In this document: piece by piece, positions 34,096 through 42,710 of the stretch
How the letters are laid out: every line of letters starts with the position of its first letter
How positions within the stretch are numbered: position 1 is the stretch's first letter
NCBI RefSeq assembly: GCF_016009175.1
Contig: NZ_JADUCM010000011.1
Coordinates: 96,560 to 160,559, forward strand
Length of the DNA: 64,000 bases
DNA from: Pseudomonas alkylphenolica
GTDB lineage: Bacteria; Pseudomonadota; Gammaproteobacteria; Pseudomonadales; Pseudomonadaceae
Reading direction: 5' to 3'
The notes under the pieces: generated by a model
What the model was told of the DNA's origin: nothing
The model's database searches: none
Seen by the model: the letters and a program-made list of their open reading frames with translations, nothing else
Position numbers and translations under genes: made by a program

Positions 34096-34860
34096 ATGCT
34101 GTGGCCGAGCACAGTGATTGGTGCCGGGGCCGGTTTCGCTATTGCCAGCATTCCAGGGGCATTGCTGGGAGCGTTACTGGGACAGGCGATGGATCGCCGC
34201 TTGCAGCTGCACAGCTGGGCGCATCTGCGCGAGCGGCTAGGTGGGCGCCCGGTGTTGCGCGACGACGAAGTGCTGTTCGTGCTGCTGGGCCGTCTGGCCA
34301 AGTGTGATGGTCGAGTGGCTGATGGCCATATTCAGCAGGCGCGTCAGGAGATGCAGCGCCTGGAGATGAACGAGCCCGCACGGCGACGGGCAATCGCGGC
34401 ATTCAATCGCGGCAAGAGTGGCAAAGACCGCCTGGGCGTGTACCTGCGTCGTGTAAGGCAGCAGCCGCATGCTGCGGAAGGGATGTTGCGTGCCTGTTGG
34501 CGGATGGTCTGGGCGGATGGCCGGGCCGGTCGTCGCGAGCGTGAGCTGTTGCTCGATTGGGGCCAGCAGTTGGGCTGGTCTGCGCACAAGGTCCAGGCAC
34601 TGGCGCTGGAGTACGAACCCCGCCGGCCCAACCTGACCGGCGCCACGCTGGGTTACCAGGATGCCTTGCACCTGCTCGGGGTCGAGGCACATGCCGAGCC
34701 GGGCCAGATCAAGCAGGCCTACCGGCGGCTGCTGAGCCGCCATCATCCCGACAAGCTGGTCGGCAGCGGTGCAAGCCCGTCCCAGGTACGTGAAGCGACA
34801 GAACGTACCCGCGAACTGCACCAGGCCTACTCGATCATCCGCAAGCGTCAGGGCTTCTAG
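34096..34860 (+). CDS. djlA: DjlA-like membrane-anchored J-domain co-chaperone
   Basis: 254 residues. An N-terminal glycine-zipper-like membrane segment (GAGAGFAIASIPGALLGALLGQAMD, about 8-32) precedes a TerB-like helical domain (DEVLFVLLGRLAKCDGRVADGHIQQARQEM...ADGRAGRRERELLLDWGQQLGWS). A C-terminal J domain (residues about 185-254) carries the HPD motif in SRHHPDKLVG, needed to stimulate DnaK. Two bases after murU, so probably the third gene of that operon. Confidence 0.9.
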   Translation: MLWPSTVIGAGAGFAIASIPGALLGALLGQAMDRRLQLHSWAHLRERLGGRPVLRDDEVLFVLLGRLAKCDGRVADGHIQQARQEMQRLEMNEPARRRAIAAFNRGKSGKDRLGVYLRRVRQQPHAAEGMLRACWRMVWADGRAGRRERELLLDWGQQLGWSAHKVQALALEYEPRRPNLTGATLGYQDALHLLGVEAHAEPGQIKQAYRRLLSRHHPDKLVGSGASPSQVREATERTRELHQAYSIIRKRQGF

Positions 34861-35861
34861 TCGACGTTTTCCGGGCTGATCCAGCCGCGTACTCGGCGGA
34901 ACAATTGTTCCTGTTCCGCTGCGGCATTACCTGGCAGGGTAATTAACCCGACCTGGCGGTAGTCAGTGTCCTTGAGCCGTTTGCTGGCTTGCAGTCGTTG
35001 CTCGGCCAATTTGCCGGACTGTGCCTGGTTTTTATAGAAGAAGTCGGCAGTGGGCACTTTCAATGAAGGCATTAGCGCCTCCAGAGGCTGCCCGGCTTGA
35101 GCCGGTGTTTGCGCGGCGACCATCACCAGCTTTTGCACCTGCGCAGGTTGCCGTTCGCTCAGGTAGCGGGCAGCCCAGTAAGCACCACTGCCATTACCCA
35201 GCAAGACAATACTGCGGGCATTGTGTTGCTGGGCGTAGGCCACTGCGGCATCCAGGCGGGCAAAAATCCGCTCTGCATCGGCTTTGTCTTCTGACCCTGC
35301 TGCTTGCTCCGGGCTGGCGCCATCGCTGGTTTCGCCCTCGTTGGCCGTGGCTTTCTCGACGCCAGCGTTGGCGTCTTCAGGGGTGTTCTTGGCCGGAGCG
35401 CTTTGGCCGGTGGCTACCGGCTCACTGGGCGCAGGTGCGGTGTCGACGCGCGCTTGCGGGCTATCGCTGACCAGATCCGGGAGGCTCAGGCTCAGGCTGT
35501 GCCAGCCAGCATCCGGGAATTTGCGGCGCAATGGGCCGACCGTCTTCGGCCAGTCTGCGTTTTCGCCAGCCCCGGCCAGAATGATCACGGCACCCGCCGG
35601 TTCGCTGTTATTGGCCGGTTTCCACAGGGCGAGAAAATTGTCGTTCCCTGCTTGCAGCATCTGTTGTTCGGCCTGGGGCACTTGCCGTTCCAGGGCTCGG
35701 GCATCTTCCTGGCTGCGTTCGGCCAGTGGCTGGCGCTGGGCAGCGGCTGACGGCGCATTTGCAGGCGCTTCTGGTGTTTCGGCGGCGGCCGCGTGTGCGC
35801 TACAAGGTAATATCAAGGAAAGGCAAAACGCCGGAAGCGTCGTGCGATAGAGTGCGAACAT
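34857..35861 (-). CDS. DUF3530 family protein, predicted secreted alpha/beta-hydrolase-like
   Basis: 334 residues with a signal peptide (MFALYRTTLPAFCLSLILPCSAHAAAA). An Ala/Pro/Glu-rich low-complexity linker (about 145-195: APSEPVATGQSAPAKNTPEDANAGVEKATANEG) interrupts a hydrolase-like core: GAVIILAGAGENADWPKTVGPLRRKFPDAGWHSLSLSLPDL, then SIVLLGNGSGAYWAARYL, where the Gly-x-Gly-x-Gly nucleophile-elbow-like turn has Ser in GNGSG. Function unknown. Convergent with djlA (4-base overlap). Linker size probably varies between strains. Confidence 0.8.
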   Translation of the reverse strand: MFALYRTTLPAFCLSLILPCSAHAAAAETPEAPANAPSAAAQRQPLAERSQEDARALERQVPQAEQQMLQAGNDNFLALWKPANNSEPAGAVIILAGAGENADWPKTVGPLRRKFPDAGWHSLSLSLPDLVSDSPQARVDTAPAPSEPVATGQSAPAKNTPEDANAGVEKATANEGETSDGASPEQAAGSEDKADAERIFARLDAAVAYAQQHNARSIVLLGNGSGAYWAARYLSERQPAQVQKLVMVAAQTPAQAGQPLEALMPSLKVPTADFFYKNQAQSGKLAEQRLQASKRLKDTDYRQVGLITLPGNAAAEQEQLFRRVRGWISPENVD

Positions 35862-35955
35862 GGATTGATCCAGGCCAGAGTAATACCGGCAGCCTAATAG
35901 TATTTGTCCGGGACGGCCACGCGCAGTGACCCTCCTTTTGATGATGAGCGTTTAG

Positions 35956-38355
35956 ATGAAATCAGTGCGTTGCCTGTTGGTTATCGGCTGTTTCTGCTGG
36001 TCCTTGATCGCTGGGGCCGCGCCCGCAGCAGCGCCGGCCACCCTGGTGCTGGAGCCTGCGCAGCAGCAATGGCTGGAACAGCACCGCAGCCTGCGGGTCG
36101 GGCTGGTTCTGCAGGCGCCGTTTGCCCAGTTCGATCGTCGCCTGCAGCAGCTTTACGGGGTTAACGTCGAACTCATGAACTGGCTCGGCCGCTCGCTGGG
36201 GCTGGACCTGACCTGGCGTAATTTTCCGGATCAGGCCGCGCTGGAGCGGGCGCTGGTGGCCGGTGAGGTCGACCTGGCCCCCGGGCTCACCCAGACGCCG
36301 GCGGGTTTGCGCCTATGGCTATTCACCGATCCCTATATGCGTGTGCCACAGTTGATCGTCGGTTTGCGCAGCGGCGCCGTGGCGGTGGATCTAGAGAAGC
36401 TCACCGAGGCTGAGCGCGTGGCCGTACGCATGCCCAGCGCCGTTGCTGACTACCTGCGTGGCACCTACTCAAACCTCAATCTGCAAGGCGTTCCGCAAGA
36501 GCGCCAGGCATTGCAGTTGGTGCTCAGCGAGCAAGCGCGCTATGCCGTGGTGGATGAAGCGCAGCTGAGCCGCCTGTCGCGCGAAAACGAGTTCAGCGAC
36601 CTGGCTGTCGTCGGTGATATCGGCCTGCCGCAATTGTTGCGCGTGGCCTCGCGCCGCGACTGGCCGCAGTTGGCCGAGATACTTGAACGTGGCCTGCAGG
36701 CGATTCCGGCCAAGGACCTCGAACAATTGCACCAGCGTTGGCTGGAACCCAAGTACCCGCGCCTTAGCGAATCCCCGGGTTTCTGGCAGAACCTGGCCTT
36801 GTTGCTGGCAGCCTTGCTGTTCGCCAGTGCGGCCATCGTAGTCTGGCAGCGGCGCCAGTTGCATCAGCTGGAGCACAATCTGCTGGCGGCGAGAGAGAGT
36901 CTCAACCAGCGCCAGGCCCGCGAAGAGGCGTTGCGCTTGAGCCAGTTCTCGATTGACCAGAGCACGGTGGGCATCCTTTGGGTCAACTGGGACAGCCATG
37001 TACGCTATGCCAACCGCGCCGCCGAAAGCATGCTGGGGTATGCAGAAGGGGCGGTGATCGACCGGCCGTTGATCGATTTCGAGCCCAACTTGCACATGGA
37101 TCGCTGGCTGGAGCTGTGGAAGCGCGCCCGGGGCAGCAACGACACGGCCCAGCATTTCGAGACCCAGTGTTTGCGCGCCGATGGCAGCATGCTCCCGGTG
37201 GACGTGTCCTTGAGCTTTTTGCGCTTTCGCGATGCCGAGTACCTGGTGGTGTTTCTCACCGATGTCACCGAGCGCCGTCGTGCGCTGGCCGCCTTGCGCG
37301 AAAGCGAGGCGCGACTCAAGGGCATCGCCGGTAACGTTCCGGGCCTGGTGTTCCGCCTGGAGCGTAATCCGGCAGCGGGCGATCTGGAGTTTCCCTATAT
37401 CAGCGAAGGTAGCGAAGCCTTGGTCGGTTATACGCCGGCGGCGTTGCAGCATCCGGACATGGGCTTGCGCAATCTGGTCCACCCGGACGATCGGGCGAAT
37501 TATCACAGCGTTCAGGACCTGGCCTTGGCCACCGACCGAGACTGGTCATGGCAAGGGCGAATCCTGACCCGCGACGGCGAGCAGCGCTGGGCCGATATCA
37601 AAGCCAGTACCCGTAGCCTGGGTGATGGCCGAGTGGTGTGGGACGGTGTTGTCTGGGACATCACCCAAAGCAAGCGGGCGGAACTGGAGCTGGCCCGCTC
37701 TCAGGAGCAGCTACGGGAATTGTCGGCGCACCTTGAAAGTGTGCGTGAGGAAGAAAAAGCGCGCATTGCCCGCGAAGTGCATGACGAACTGGGGCAGATG
37801 CTGACCGTGCTCAAGCTGGAAACCTCCATGTGTGAGCTGGCGTACGCCGACCTCGACCCCGGCCTCAACGAGCGCTTGGCCAGCATGAAGCGCCTGATTG
37901 CCCAGCTCTTCCAGCTGGTTCGCGACGTTGCCACCGCTTTGCGACCACCGATCCTCGACGCAGGCATCGCTTCGGCGATCGAATGGCAGGCGCGGCGTTT
38001 CGAAGCGCGCACGCAGATTCCTTGTCTGGTAGACGTGCCGGAAAACCTGCCACCACTGAGCGATGCAAAGGCCATCGGGCTGTTCCGCATCCTGCAGGAG
38101 GCGCTGACCAATGTCATGCGACATGCCCAGGCGCATACTGTGCAGATCAGTTTGAGTCTGGACGGCAAGACCTTGCGCTTGACGGTGATTGACGACGGTA
38201 TCGGTTTTGCCCCGGATGAAAGCCGTCCGGCGTCTTTCGGCCTGGTCGGGATGCGTGAGCGCGTGCTGATGCTGGGCGGGCAAATGACCCTGGAAAGCGA
38301 GCCGGGCGAAGGCACCAGCCTGAGCGTAGGTATTCCCCTGAAACAGGAGCGGTAA
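35956..38355 (+). CDS. agtS: hybrid-input sensor histidine kinase, AgtS-like
   Basis: 799 residues. Signal peptide about 1-22, periplasmic SBP_bac_3-type ligand domain about 30-270, membrane helix about 276-300 (FWQNLALLLAALLFASAAIVVW), two PAS segments (about 330-445 and 450-570), and a HisKA_3 dimerisation domain with His609 in IAREVHDELGQMLTVLKLE. The HATPase_c domain (NVMRHAQAHTVQIS, VIDDGIGFAP, GLVGMRERV) is of the NarL/UhpB class. The adjacent LuxR-type regulator and importer match P. aeruginosa agtSR (PA0600-0601), reported to sense 5-aminovalerate/GABA. The ligand is inferred from synteny. Confidence 0.85.
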   Translation: MKSVRCLLVIGCFCWSLIAGAAPAAAPATLVLEPAQQQWLEQHRSLRVGLVLQAPFAQFDRRLQQLYGVNVELMNWLGRSLGLDLTWRNFPDQAALERALVAGEVDLAPGLTQTPAGLRLWLFTDPYMRVPQLIVGLRSGAVAVDLEKLTEAERVAVRMPSAVADYLRGTYSNLNLQGVPQERQALQLVLSEQARYAVVDEAQLSRLSRENEFSDLAVVGDIGLPQLLRVASRRDWPQLAEILERGLQAIPAKDLEQLHQRWLEPKYPRLSESPGFWQNLALLLAALLFASAAIVVWQRRQLHQLEHNLLAARESLNQRQAREEALRLSQFSIDQSTVGILWVNWDSHVRYANRAAESMLGYAEGAVIDRPLIDFEPNLHMDRWLELWKRARGSNDTAQHFETQCLRADGSMLPVDVSLSFLRFRDAEYLVVFLTDVTERRRALAALRESEARLKGIAGNVPGLVFRLERNPAAGDLEFPYISEGSEALVGYTPAALQHPDMGLRNLVHPDDRANYHSVQDLALATDRDWSWQGRILTRDGEQRWADIKASTRSLGDGRVVWDGVVWDITQSKRAELELARSQEQLRELSAHLESVREEEKARIAREVHDELGQMLTVLKLETSMCELAYADLDPGLNERLASMKRLIAQLFQLVRDVATALRPPILDAGIASAIEWQARRFEARTQIPCLVDVPENLPPLSDAKAIGLFRILQEALTNVMRHAQAHTVQISLSLDGKTLRLTVIDDGIGFAPDESRPASFGLVGMRERVLMLGGQMTLESEPGEGTSLSVGIPLKQER

Positions 38356-38356
38356 T

Positions 38357-38986
38357 GTGATTCGAGTTCTGGTTGCCGAAGACCACACCATCGTTCGCGA
38401 AGGCATCAAACAACTGATTGGGCTGGCCAAGGACATGCAGGTAGCGGGTGAGGCCGGTAACGGCGAGCAACTGCTCGACGCATTGCGCCATACCGACTGC
38501 GAAGTGGTATTGCTGGATATCTCCATGCCCGGGGTCAATGGCCTTGAGGCCATTCCACGGATTCGTGCCTTGAGCAATCCGCCGGCGATCCTGGTGTTGT
38601 CGATGCACGACGAAGCGCAGATGGCCGCGCGGGCGCTGAAGGTGGGAGCTGCTGGCTATGCCACCAAGGACAGTGATCCGGCGTTACTGCTGACGGCGAT
38701 TCGACGGGTCGCCGGGGGCGGTCGCTATATTGATCCCGATCTGGCCGACCGAATGGTCTTCGAAGTTGGATTGACCGATGCCCGCCCTTTGCATTCGCTG
38801 CTGTCAGAGCGTGAGTTTTCGGTGTTCGAGCGTCTGGCCCAGGGCGCCAATGTCAACGACATTGCCCAGCAGCTGGCGCTGAGCAACAAGACCATCAGCA
38901 CCCACAAGGCGCGCCTGATGCAGAAGCTCAATGTGAACTCGTTGGCGGAGCTGGTGAAGTACGCCATGGAGCACAAATTGCTCTGA
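38357..38986 (+). CDS. agtR: LuxR/NarL-type response regulator, AgtR-like (GTG start)
   Basis: 209 residues: receiver domain with phospho-acceptor Asp54 in VVLLDISMPG, acidic pair in VAEDHT and Lys in GYATKDSD; C-terminal LuxR helix-turn-helix (SEREFSVFERLAQGANVNDIAQQLALSNKTISTHKARLMQKLNVNS). The start is GTG at 38357 with GGAG seven bases upstream; the neighbouring ATG at 38355 is followed by a stop. One base after agtS. Likely activates the following transporter operon. Confidence 0.88.
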   Translation: MIRVLVAEDHTIVREGIKQLIGLAKDMQVAGEAGNGEQLLDALRHTDCEVVLLDISMPGVNGLEAIPRIRALSNPPAILVLSMHDEAQMAARALKVGAAGYATKDSDPALLLTAIRRVAGGGRYIDPDLADRMVFEVGLTDARPLHSLLSEREFSVFERLAQGANVNDIAQQLALSNKTISTHKARLMQKLNVNSLAELVKYAMEHKLL

Positions 38987-38999
38987 GTGTTCTGTTTGC

Positions 39000-39040
39000 G
39001 ACATCGCGGAACTGTGGGGACGTGCTTGTCCCGCGATGTC
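39000..39040 (-). repeat. single REP-type stem-loop after agtR
   Basis: GACATCGCGG (39000-39009) and CCGCGATGTC (39031-39040) are perfect complements, enclosing GGGAC/GTCCC. Read on the minus strand the core is CGCGGGACAAGCACGTCCCC followed by ACAG, which has the layout of a Pseudomonas REP unit. It lies 14 bp after the agtR stop and may also act as its transcript end. Confidence 0.65.
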
Positions 39041-39061
39041 ATACCCAAAAACGCCATTCTT

Positions 39062-39077
39062 GTAGGGCAATCCCTAC
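39062..39077. promoter_or_regulatory. palindrome GTAGGG-CAAT-CCCTAC, candidate AgtR operator
   Basis: A perfect 6+6 palindrome with a 4-base spacer, 110 bp upstream of agtA. NarL/LuxR-type response regulators bind short inverted repeats of this kind, and agtR lies directly upstream. A weak sigma-70 match (TTGCGC at 39124, TAGGCT at 39146, 16-bp spacer) would place the palindrome near -90. Sequence observation; the role is inferred. Confidence 0.45.
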
Positions 39078-39187
39078 CCCAAGCCTTCCATCCTGCTGAT
39101 ACCAATCTCTCTCCGCCCCCGATTTGCGCCGATCCGCACCTTCACTAGGCTGTAAACACGGCAGTCATCCAACAAGAAGGTACGGGT

Positions 39188-40312
39188 ATGAGTGAGGTGA
39201 ATTCGAGCGCTGCAGCCGGCGAAGTGCTGGTCAGCTTCCGCGGTGTGCAGAAGAGCTACGACGGTGAGTCGCTGATCGTCAAAGACCTCAACCTGGATAT
39301 TCGCAAAGGCGAATTCCTGACCTTGCTCGGCCCGTCCGGCTCCGGCAAGACCACCAGCCTGATGATGCTGGCCGGTTTCGAGACGCCGACTGCCGGTGAA
39401 ATCCAGCTGGCCGGGCGCTCGATCAACAACGTACCGCCGCACAAGCGCGATATCGGCATGGTGTTCCAGAACTATGCGCTGTTCCCGCACATGACCGTGG
39501 CCGAGAACCTGGCCTTTCCCTTGAGCGTGCGCAACCTGAGCAAGACCGACATCAGCGAGCGGGTCAAGCGCGTGCTGAACATGGTGCAGCTCGATGCCTT
39601 CGCCAAGCGCTACCCCGGGCAACTGTCCGGCGGCCAGCAACAGCGGGTGGCACTGGCCCGAGCGCTGGTGTTCGAACCGCAGCTGGTGCTGATGGACGAA
39701 CCGCTTGGCGCCCTCGACAAACAACTGCGTGAACACATGCAGATGGAGATCAAGCACCTGCACCAGCGTCTGGGTGTCACGGTGGTGTATGTCACCCACG
39801 ACCAGGGCGAAGCGCTGACCATGTCGGACCGGGTAGCGGTCTTCCATCAGGGCGAAATCCAGCAGATCGCGGACCCGCGCACCCTCTATGAAGAACCGAA
39901 GAACACCTTCGTGGCCAACTTCATCGGCGAAAACAACCGCATCAATGGCCGCCTGATCAGTCAGGACGGCGAGCGTTGCCTGGTGCAATTGCCGCGCGGT
40001 GAAAAGGTCGAGGCATTGGCGATCAATGTCGGTGAAAGCGGCGAGCCGGTCACCCTGTCGATCCGTCCCGAGCGCGTGCGCCTGAATGGCCACAGCGAGA
40101 GCTGCGTTAACCGCTTCTCCGGGCGCGTGGCCGAATTCATCTACCTGGGCGACCACGTACGGGTCCGCCTGGAAGTCTGCGGCAAGGCCGATTTCTTCGT
40201 GAAGCAGCCGATTGCCGAACTCGACCCGGCCCTGGCCGTGGGCGATGTGGTACCGCTTGGCTGGGAGGTTGAACACGCGCGCGCGCTCGACCCGATCCTG
40301 GAAGCCAATTGA
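39188..40312 (+). CDS. agtA: ABC transporter ATP-binding protein (AgtA-like; PotA family)
   Basis: 374 residues: Walker A GPSGSGKTT, Q-loop FQNYALFPHM, signature LSGGQQQR, Walker B LVLMDEP, H-loop VTHDQ, and a C-terminal TOBE domain (about 290-370, VTLSIRPERVRL). Family members import spermidine/putrescine or related amines. Synteny with P. aeruginosa agtABCD suggests 5-aminovalerate/GABA. First gene of the importer operon, 201 bp after agtR, preceded by AAGG. Confidence 0.9.
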   Translation: MSEVNSSAAAGEVLVSFRGVQKSYDGESLIVKDLNLDIRKGEFLTLLGPSGSGKTTSLMMLAGFETPTAGEIQLAGRSINNVPPHKRDIGMVFQNYALFPHMTVAENLAFPLSVRNLSKTDISERVKRVLNMVQLDAFAKRYPGQLSGGQQQRVALARALVFEPQLVLMDEPLGALDKQLREHMQMEIKHLHQRLGVTVVYVTHDQGEALTMSDRVAVFHQGEIQQIADPRTLYEEPKNTFVANFIGENNRINGRLISQDGERCLVQLPRGEKVEALAINVGESGEPVTLSIRPERVRLNGHSESCVNRFSGRVAEFIYLGDHVRVRLEVCGKADFFVKQPIAELDPALAVGDVVPLGWEVEHARALDPILEAN

Positions 40313-40345
40313 AGGTTTGCTTCACCAACCCTGTACTGTGGAGAG

Positions 40346-40353
40346 AATAATAA
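40346..40353 (+). promoter_or_regulatory. candidate Hfq/Crc (AAnAAnAA) site on the agtB start
   Basis: AATAATAA lies between the GGAGAG ribosome-binding site and the ATG of agtB, ending on the first base of the start codon. The 13-base string GAGAATAATAATG is identical to the one at the nbaC start. An exact AAnAAnAA match at this position is the pattern of Hfq/Crc translational repression in Pseudomonas. Role inferred. Confidence 0.45.
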
Positions 40354-41387
40354 TGCTCAAACACTTGAAGTTGACCGCGCTGACGCTGGGGCTGTTTGCG
40401 GCGGGCCAGGCCATGGCGGCGGCTGACCTGACCGTGATTTCCTTTGGCGGCGCCAACAAGGCCGCCCAGACCAAAGCGTTCTACGAACCATGGGAAAAGG
40501 CAGGCAACGGCAAAATCGTCGCGGGTGAATACAACGGTGAAATGGCCAAGGTCAAAGCCATGGTCGACACCAAAAGCGTGTCCTGGAACCTGGTTGAGGT
40601 TGAATCGCCCGAGCTGGCCCGTGGTTGCGACGAAGGCATGTTCGAAGAGCTCGACCCCGCCCTGTTTGGCAACGAGGGTGACTATGTTCCGGGTGCCATC
40701 CAGCCTTGCGGCGTAGGCTTCTTCGTATGGTCCACGGTAATGGCCTACAACGCCGACAAATTGAAAACCGCGCCGACCAGCTGGGCAGATTTCTGGGACA
40801 CCAAGCAGTTCCCGGGCAAGCGCGGCCTGCGCAAGGGTGCCAAGTACACCCTGGAGTTCGCCCTGATGGCAGACGGCGTGGCACCGAAAGACGTCTACAA
40901 GGTGCTCGCCACCAAAGAAGGCCAGGACCGCGCGTTCAAGAAACTCGACGAACTCAAACCAAGCATCCAGTGGTGGGAAGCCGGTGCTCAACCGCCGCAG
41001 TACCTGGCCTCGGGTGACGTGGTCATGAGCTCGGCTTACAACGGCCGGATCGCCGCAGTACAGAAAGAAAGCAACCTGAAAGTCGTGTGGAACGGCGGCA
41101 TCTACGACTTTGACGCCTGGGCCATCCCGAAGGGCGCGAAAAACATCGAAGAAGCGAAGAAGTTCATTGCCTATTCGGTCAAGCCTGAACAGCAAAAGAC
41201 CTACTCGGAAAACATCGCCTACGGTCCGGCCAATGCCAAAGCCGTGGACCTGCTGTCTGCCGAGGTCAAGAAAGACATGCCGACCACCCCGGAAAACATT
41301 GCCAATCAGGTGCAGATCGACGTGGCCTTCTGGGCCGACAACAGCGAGCAACTGGAGCAACGCTTCAACGCCTGGGCTGCCAAGTAA
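40353..41387 (+). CDS. agtB: ABC transporter periplasmic substrate-binding protein (AgtB-like; PotD family)
   Basis: 344 residues from ATG 40353. Signal peptide MLKHLKLTALTLGLFAAGQAMAA, then ADLTVISFGGANKAAQTKAFYEPWEKAGNGKIVAGEYNG and a type-II periplasmic binding fold of the SBP_bac_8 class. Aromatic residues that often cage amine ligands are present (WWEAGAQPPQYLASGDV). The frame is open upstream to 40212, but that overlaps agtA, and GGAGAG precedes this ATG. It delivers the substrate to AgtCD. Confidence 0.9.
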   Translation: MLKHLKLTALTLGLFAAGQAMAAADLTVISFGGANKAAQTKAFYEPWEKAGNGKIVAGEYNGEMAKVKAMVDTKSVSWNLVEVESPELARGCDEGMFEELDPALFGNEGDYVPGAIQPCGVGFFVWSTVMAYNADKLKTAPTSWADFWDTKQFPGKRGLRKGAKYTLEFALMADGVAPKDVYKVLATKEGQDRAFKKLDELKPSIQWWEAGAQPPQYLASGDVVMSSAYNGRIAAVQKESNLKVVWNGGIYDFDAWAIPKGAKNIEEAKKFIAYSVKPEQQKTYSENIAYGPANAKAVDLLSAEVKKDMPTTPENIANQVQIDVAFWADNSEQLEQRFNAWAAK

Positions 41388-41451
41388 GGTCGGCTGATGG
41401 AGCGTCGGCACGTTGCCGACGCTTCCTGTTCTCAAGATTTCGGAGTTCGCT

Positions 41452-42699
41452 ATGGCCATCGCAGTGCCCCTGAATGAAGGCGCCGGTTCCACTCTCAAGC
41501 AGCGCCTGGCGCGTGCCGAGCGGGTCAACCGCTGGAAGGCGCAAGCCCTGATTGCGCCATTGGCGCTGTTCCTGCTGCTGGTTTTTTTGGTGCCCATCGC
41601 CGCGTTGCTCTACAAGAGTGTTGGCAACCCCGAGGTTGTCACGGGCCTGCCGCAAACCGTTGCCGCGGTTGCTCAGTGGGATGGCAAGGGCCTGCCGGGT
41701 GAGCCGGTTTACAAGGCACTGAGCGAAGACCTGGGGCAGGCGCGCAAGAACCAGACCCTGGGTGATACCTCCAAACGCCTGAACATGGAACTGGCCGGCT
41801 ACCGCAGCCTGCTGGCCAAAACCGCCCGAGCCCTGCCATTCAAGGCCGAGCCGGCTTCTTATAAAGAAGCCCTGCAGGAACTGGATGAGCGCTGGGGTGA
41901 TCCGGCCTACTGGCAGGCAATCCGCCGTAACACCAGTAGCGTCACACCGTTTTACCTGTTGGCGGCCCTGGACCATCGCATCGATGATCTCGGCGAGCTG
42001 GCCAAGGCCACCCCGGACCAGGCCATTTACCTGGATATCTTTACCCGCACACTGTGGATGGGCTTCGTCATCACCGTCATCTGCCTGGTGCTGGCCTACC
42101 CGTTGGCATACCTGCTGGCCAACCTGCCGACCCGGCAGAGCAACCTGCTGATGATTCTGGTGTTGCTGCCATTCTGGACGTCGATCCTGGTGCGGGTCGC
42201 GGCCTGGATCGTGTTGCTGCAGTCAGGCGGGCTGATCAACAGTGCGCTGATGGCCCTGGGGATTATCGACAAACCACTGGAACTGGTGTTCAACCGTACC
42301 GGTGTGTACATCTCCATGGTTCACATTCTGCTGCCGTTCATGATTCTGCCGATCTACAGCGTGATGAAGGGCATCTCGCCCACCTACATGCGTGCGGCGA
42401 TCTCGCTTGGTTGTCACCCCTTCGCCAGCTTCTGGCGGGTGTACTTCCCGCAAACCTACGCGGGCGTGGGGGCAGGCTGCCTGTTGGTGTTCATCCTGGC
42501 CATTGGTTACTACATCACCCCGGCCTTGCTGGGCAGCCCGAACGACCAGATGGTCAGCTACTTCGTCGCGTTCTATACCAACACCAGCATCAACTGGGGC
42601 ATGGCCACCGCGCTGGGCGGGTTGCTGTTGCTGGCTACCGTGTTGCTGTACCTGATCTATAGCTGGCTGGTCGGCGCCAGCCGCCTGCGCCTGAGCTGA
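41452..42699 (+). CDS. agtC: ABC transporter permease (AgtC-like; PotB family, large periplasmic loop)
   Basis: 415 residues from ATG 41452 (MAIAVPLNEGAGS); the upstream in-frame ATG at 41413 lacks a ribosome-binding site. TM1 is about 32-57. An unusually long loop of about 140 residues (58-196) follows before the remaining five or so helices and the EAA loop (YMRAAISLGCHPFASFWRVYFPQT). PotB proteins usually run to about 280-300 residues, so this loop accounts for the extra length. With agtD it forms the membrane channel. Confidence 0.9.
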   Translation: MAIAVPLNEGAGSTLKQRLARAERVNRWKAQALIAPLALFLLLVFLVPIAALLYKSVGNPEVVTGLPQTVAAVAQWDGKGLPGEPVYKALSEDLGQARKNQTLGDTSKRLNMELAGYRSLLAKTARALPFKAEPASYKEALQELDERWGDPAYWQAIRRNTSSVTPFYLLAALDHRIDDLGELAKATPDQAIYLDIFTRTLWMGFVITVICLVLAYPLAYLLANLPTRQSNLLMILVLLPFWTSILVRVAAWIVLLQSGGLINSALMALGIIDKPLELVFNRTGVYISMVHILLPFMILPIYSVMKGISPTYMRAAISLGCHPFASFWRVYFPQTYAGVGAGCLLVFILAIGYYITPALLGSPNDQMVSYFVAFYTNTSINWGMATALGGLLLLATVLLYLIYSWLVGASRLRLS

Positions 42700-42710
42700 G
42701 GAGTGCTGTC

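Noticed and set aside
40137..41597. 486-residue minus-strand frame over agtB
   Set aside because: Shadow of the agtB reading frame; AgtB has signal peptide, ribosome-binding site and family motifs.
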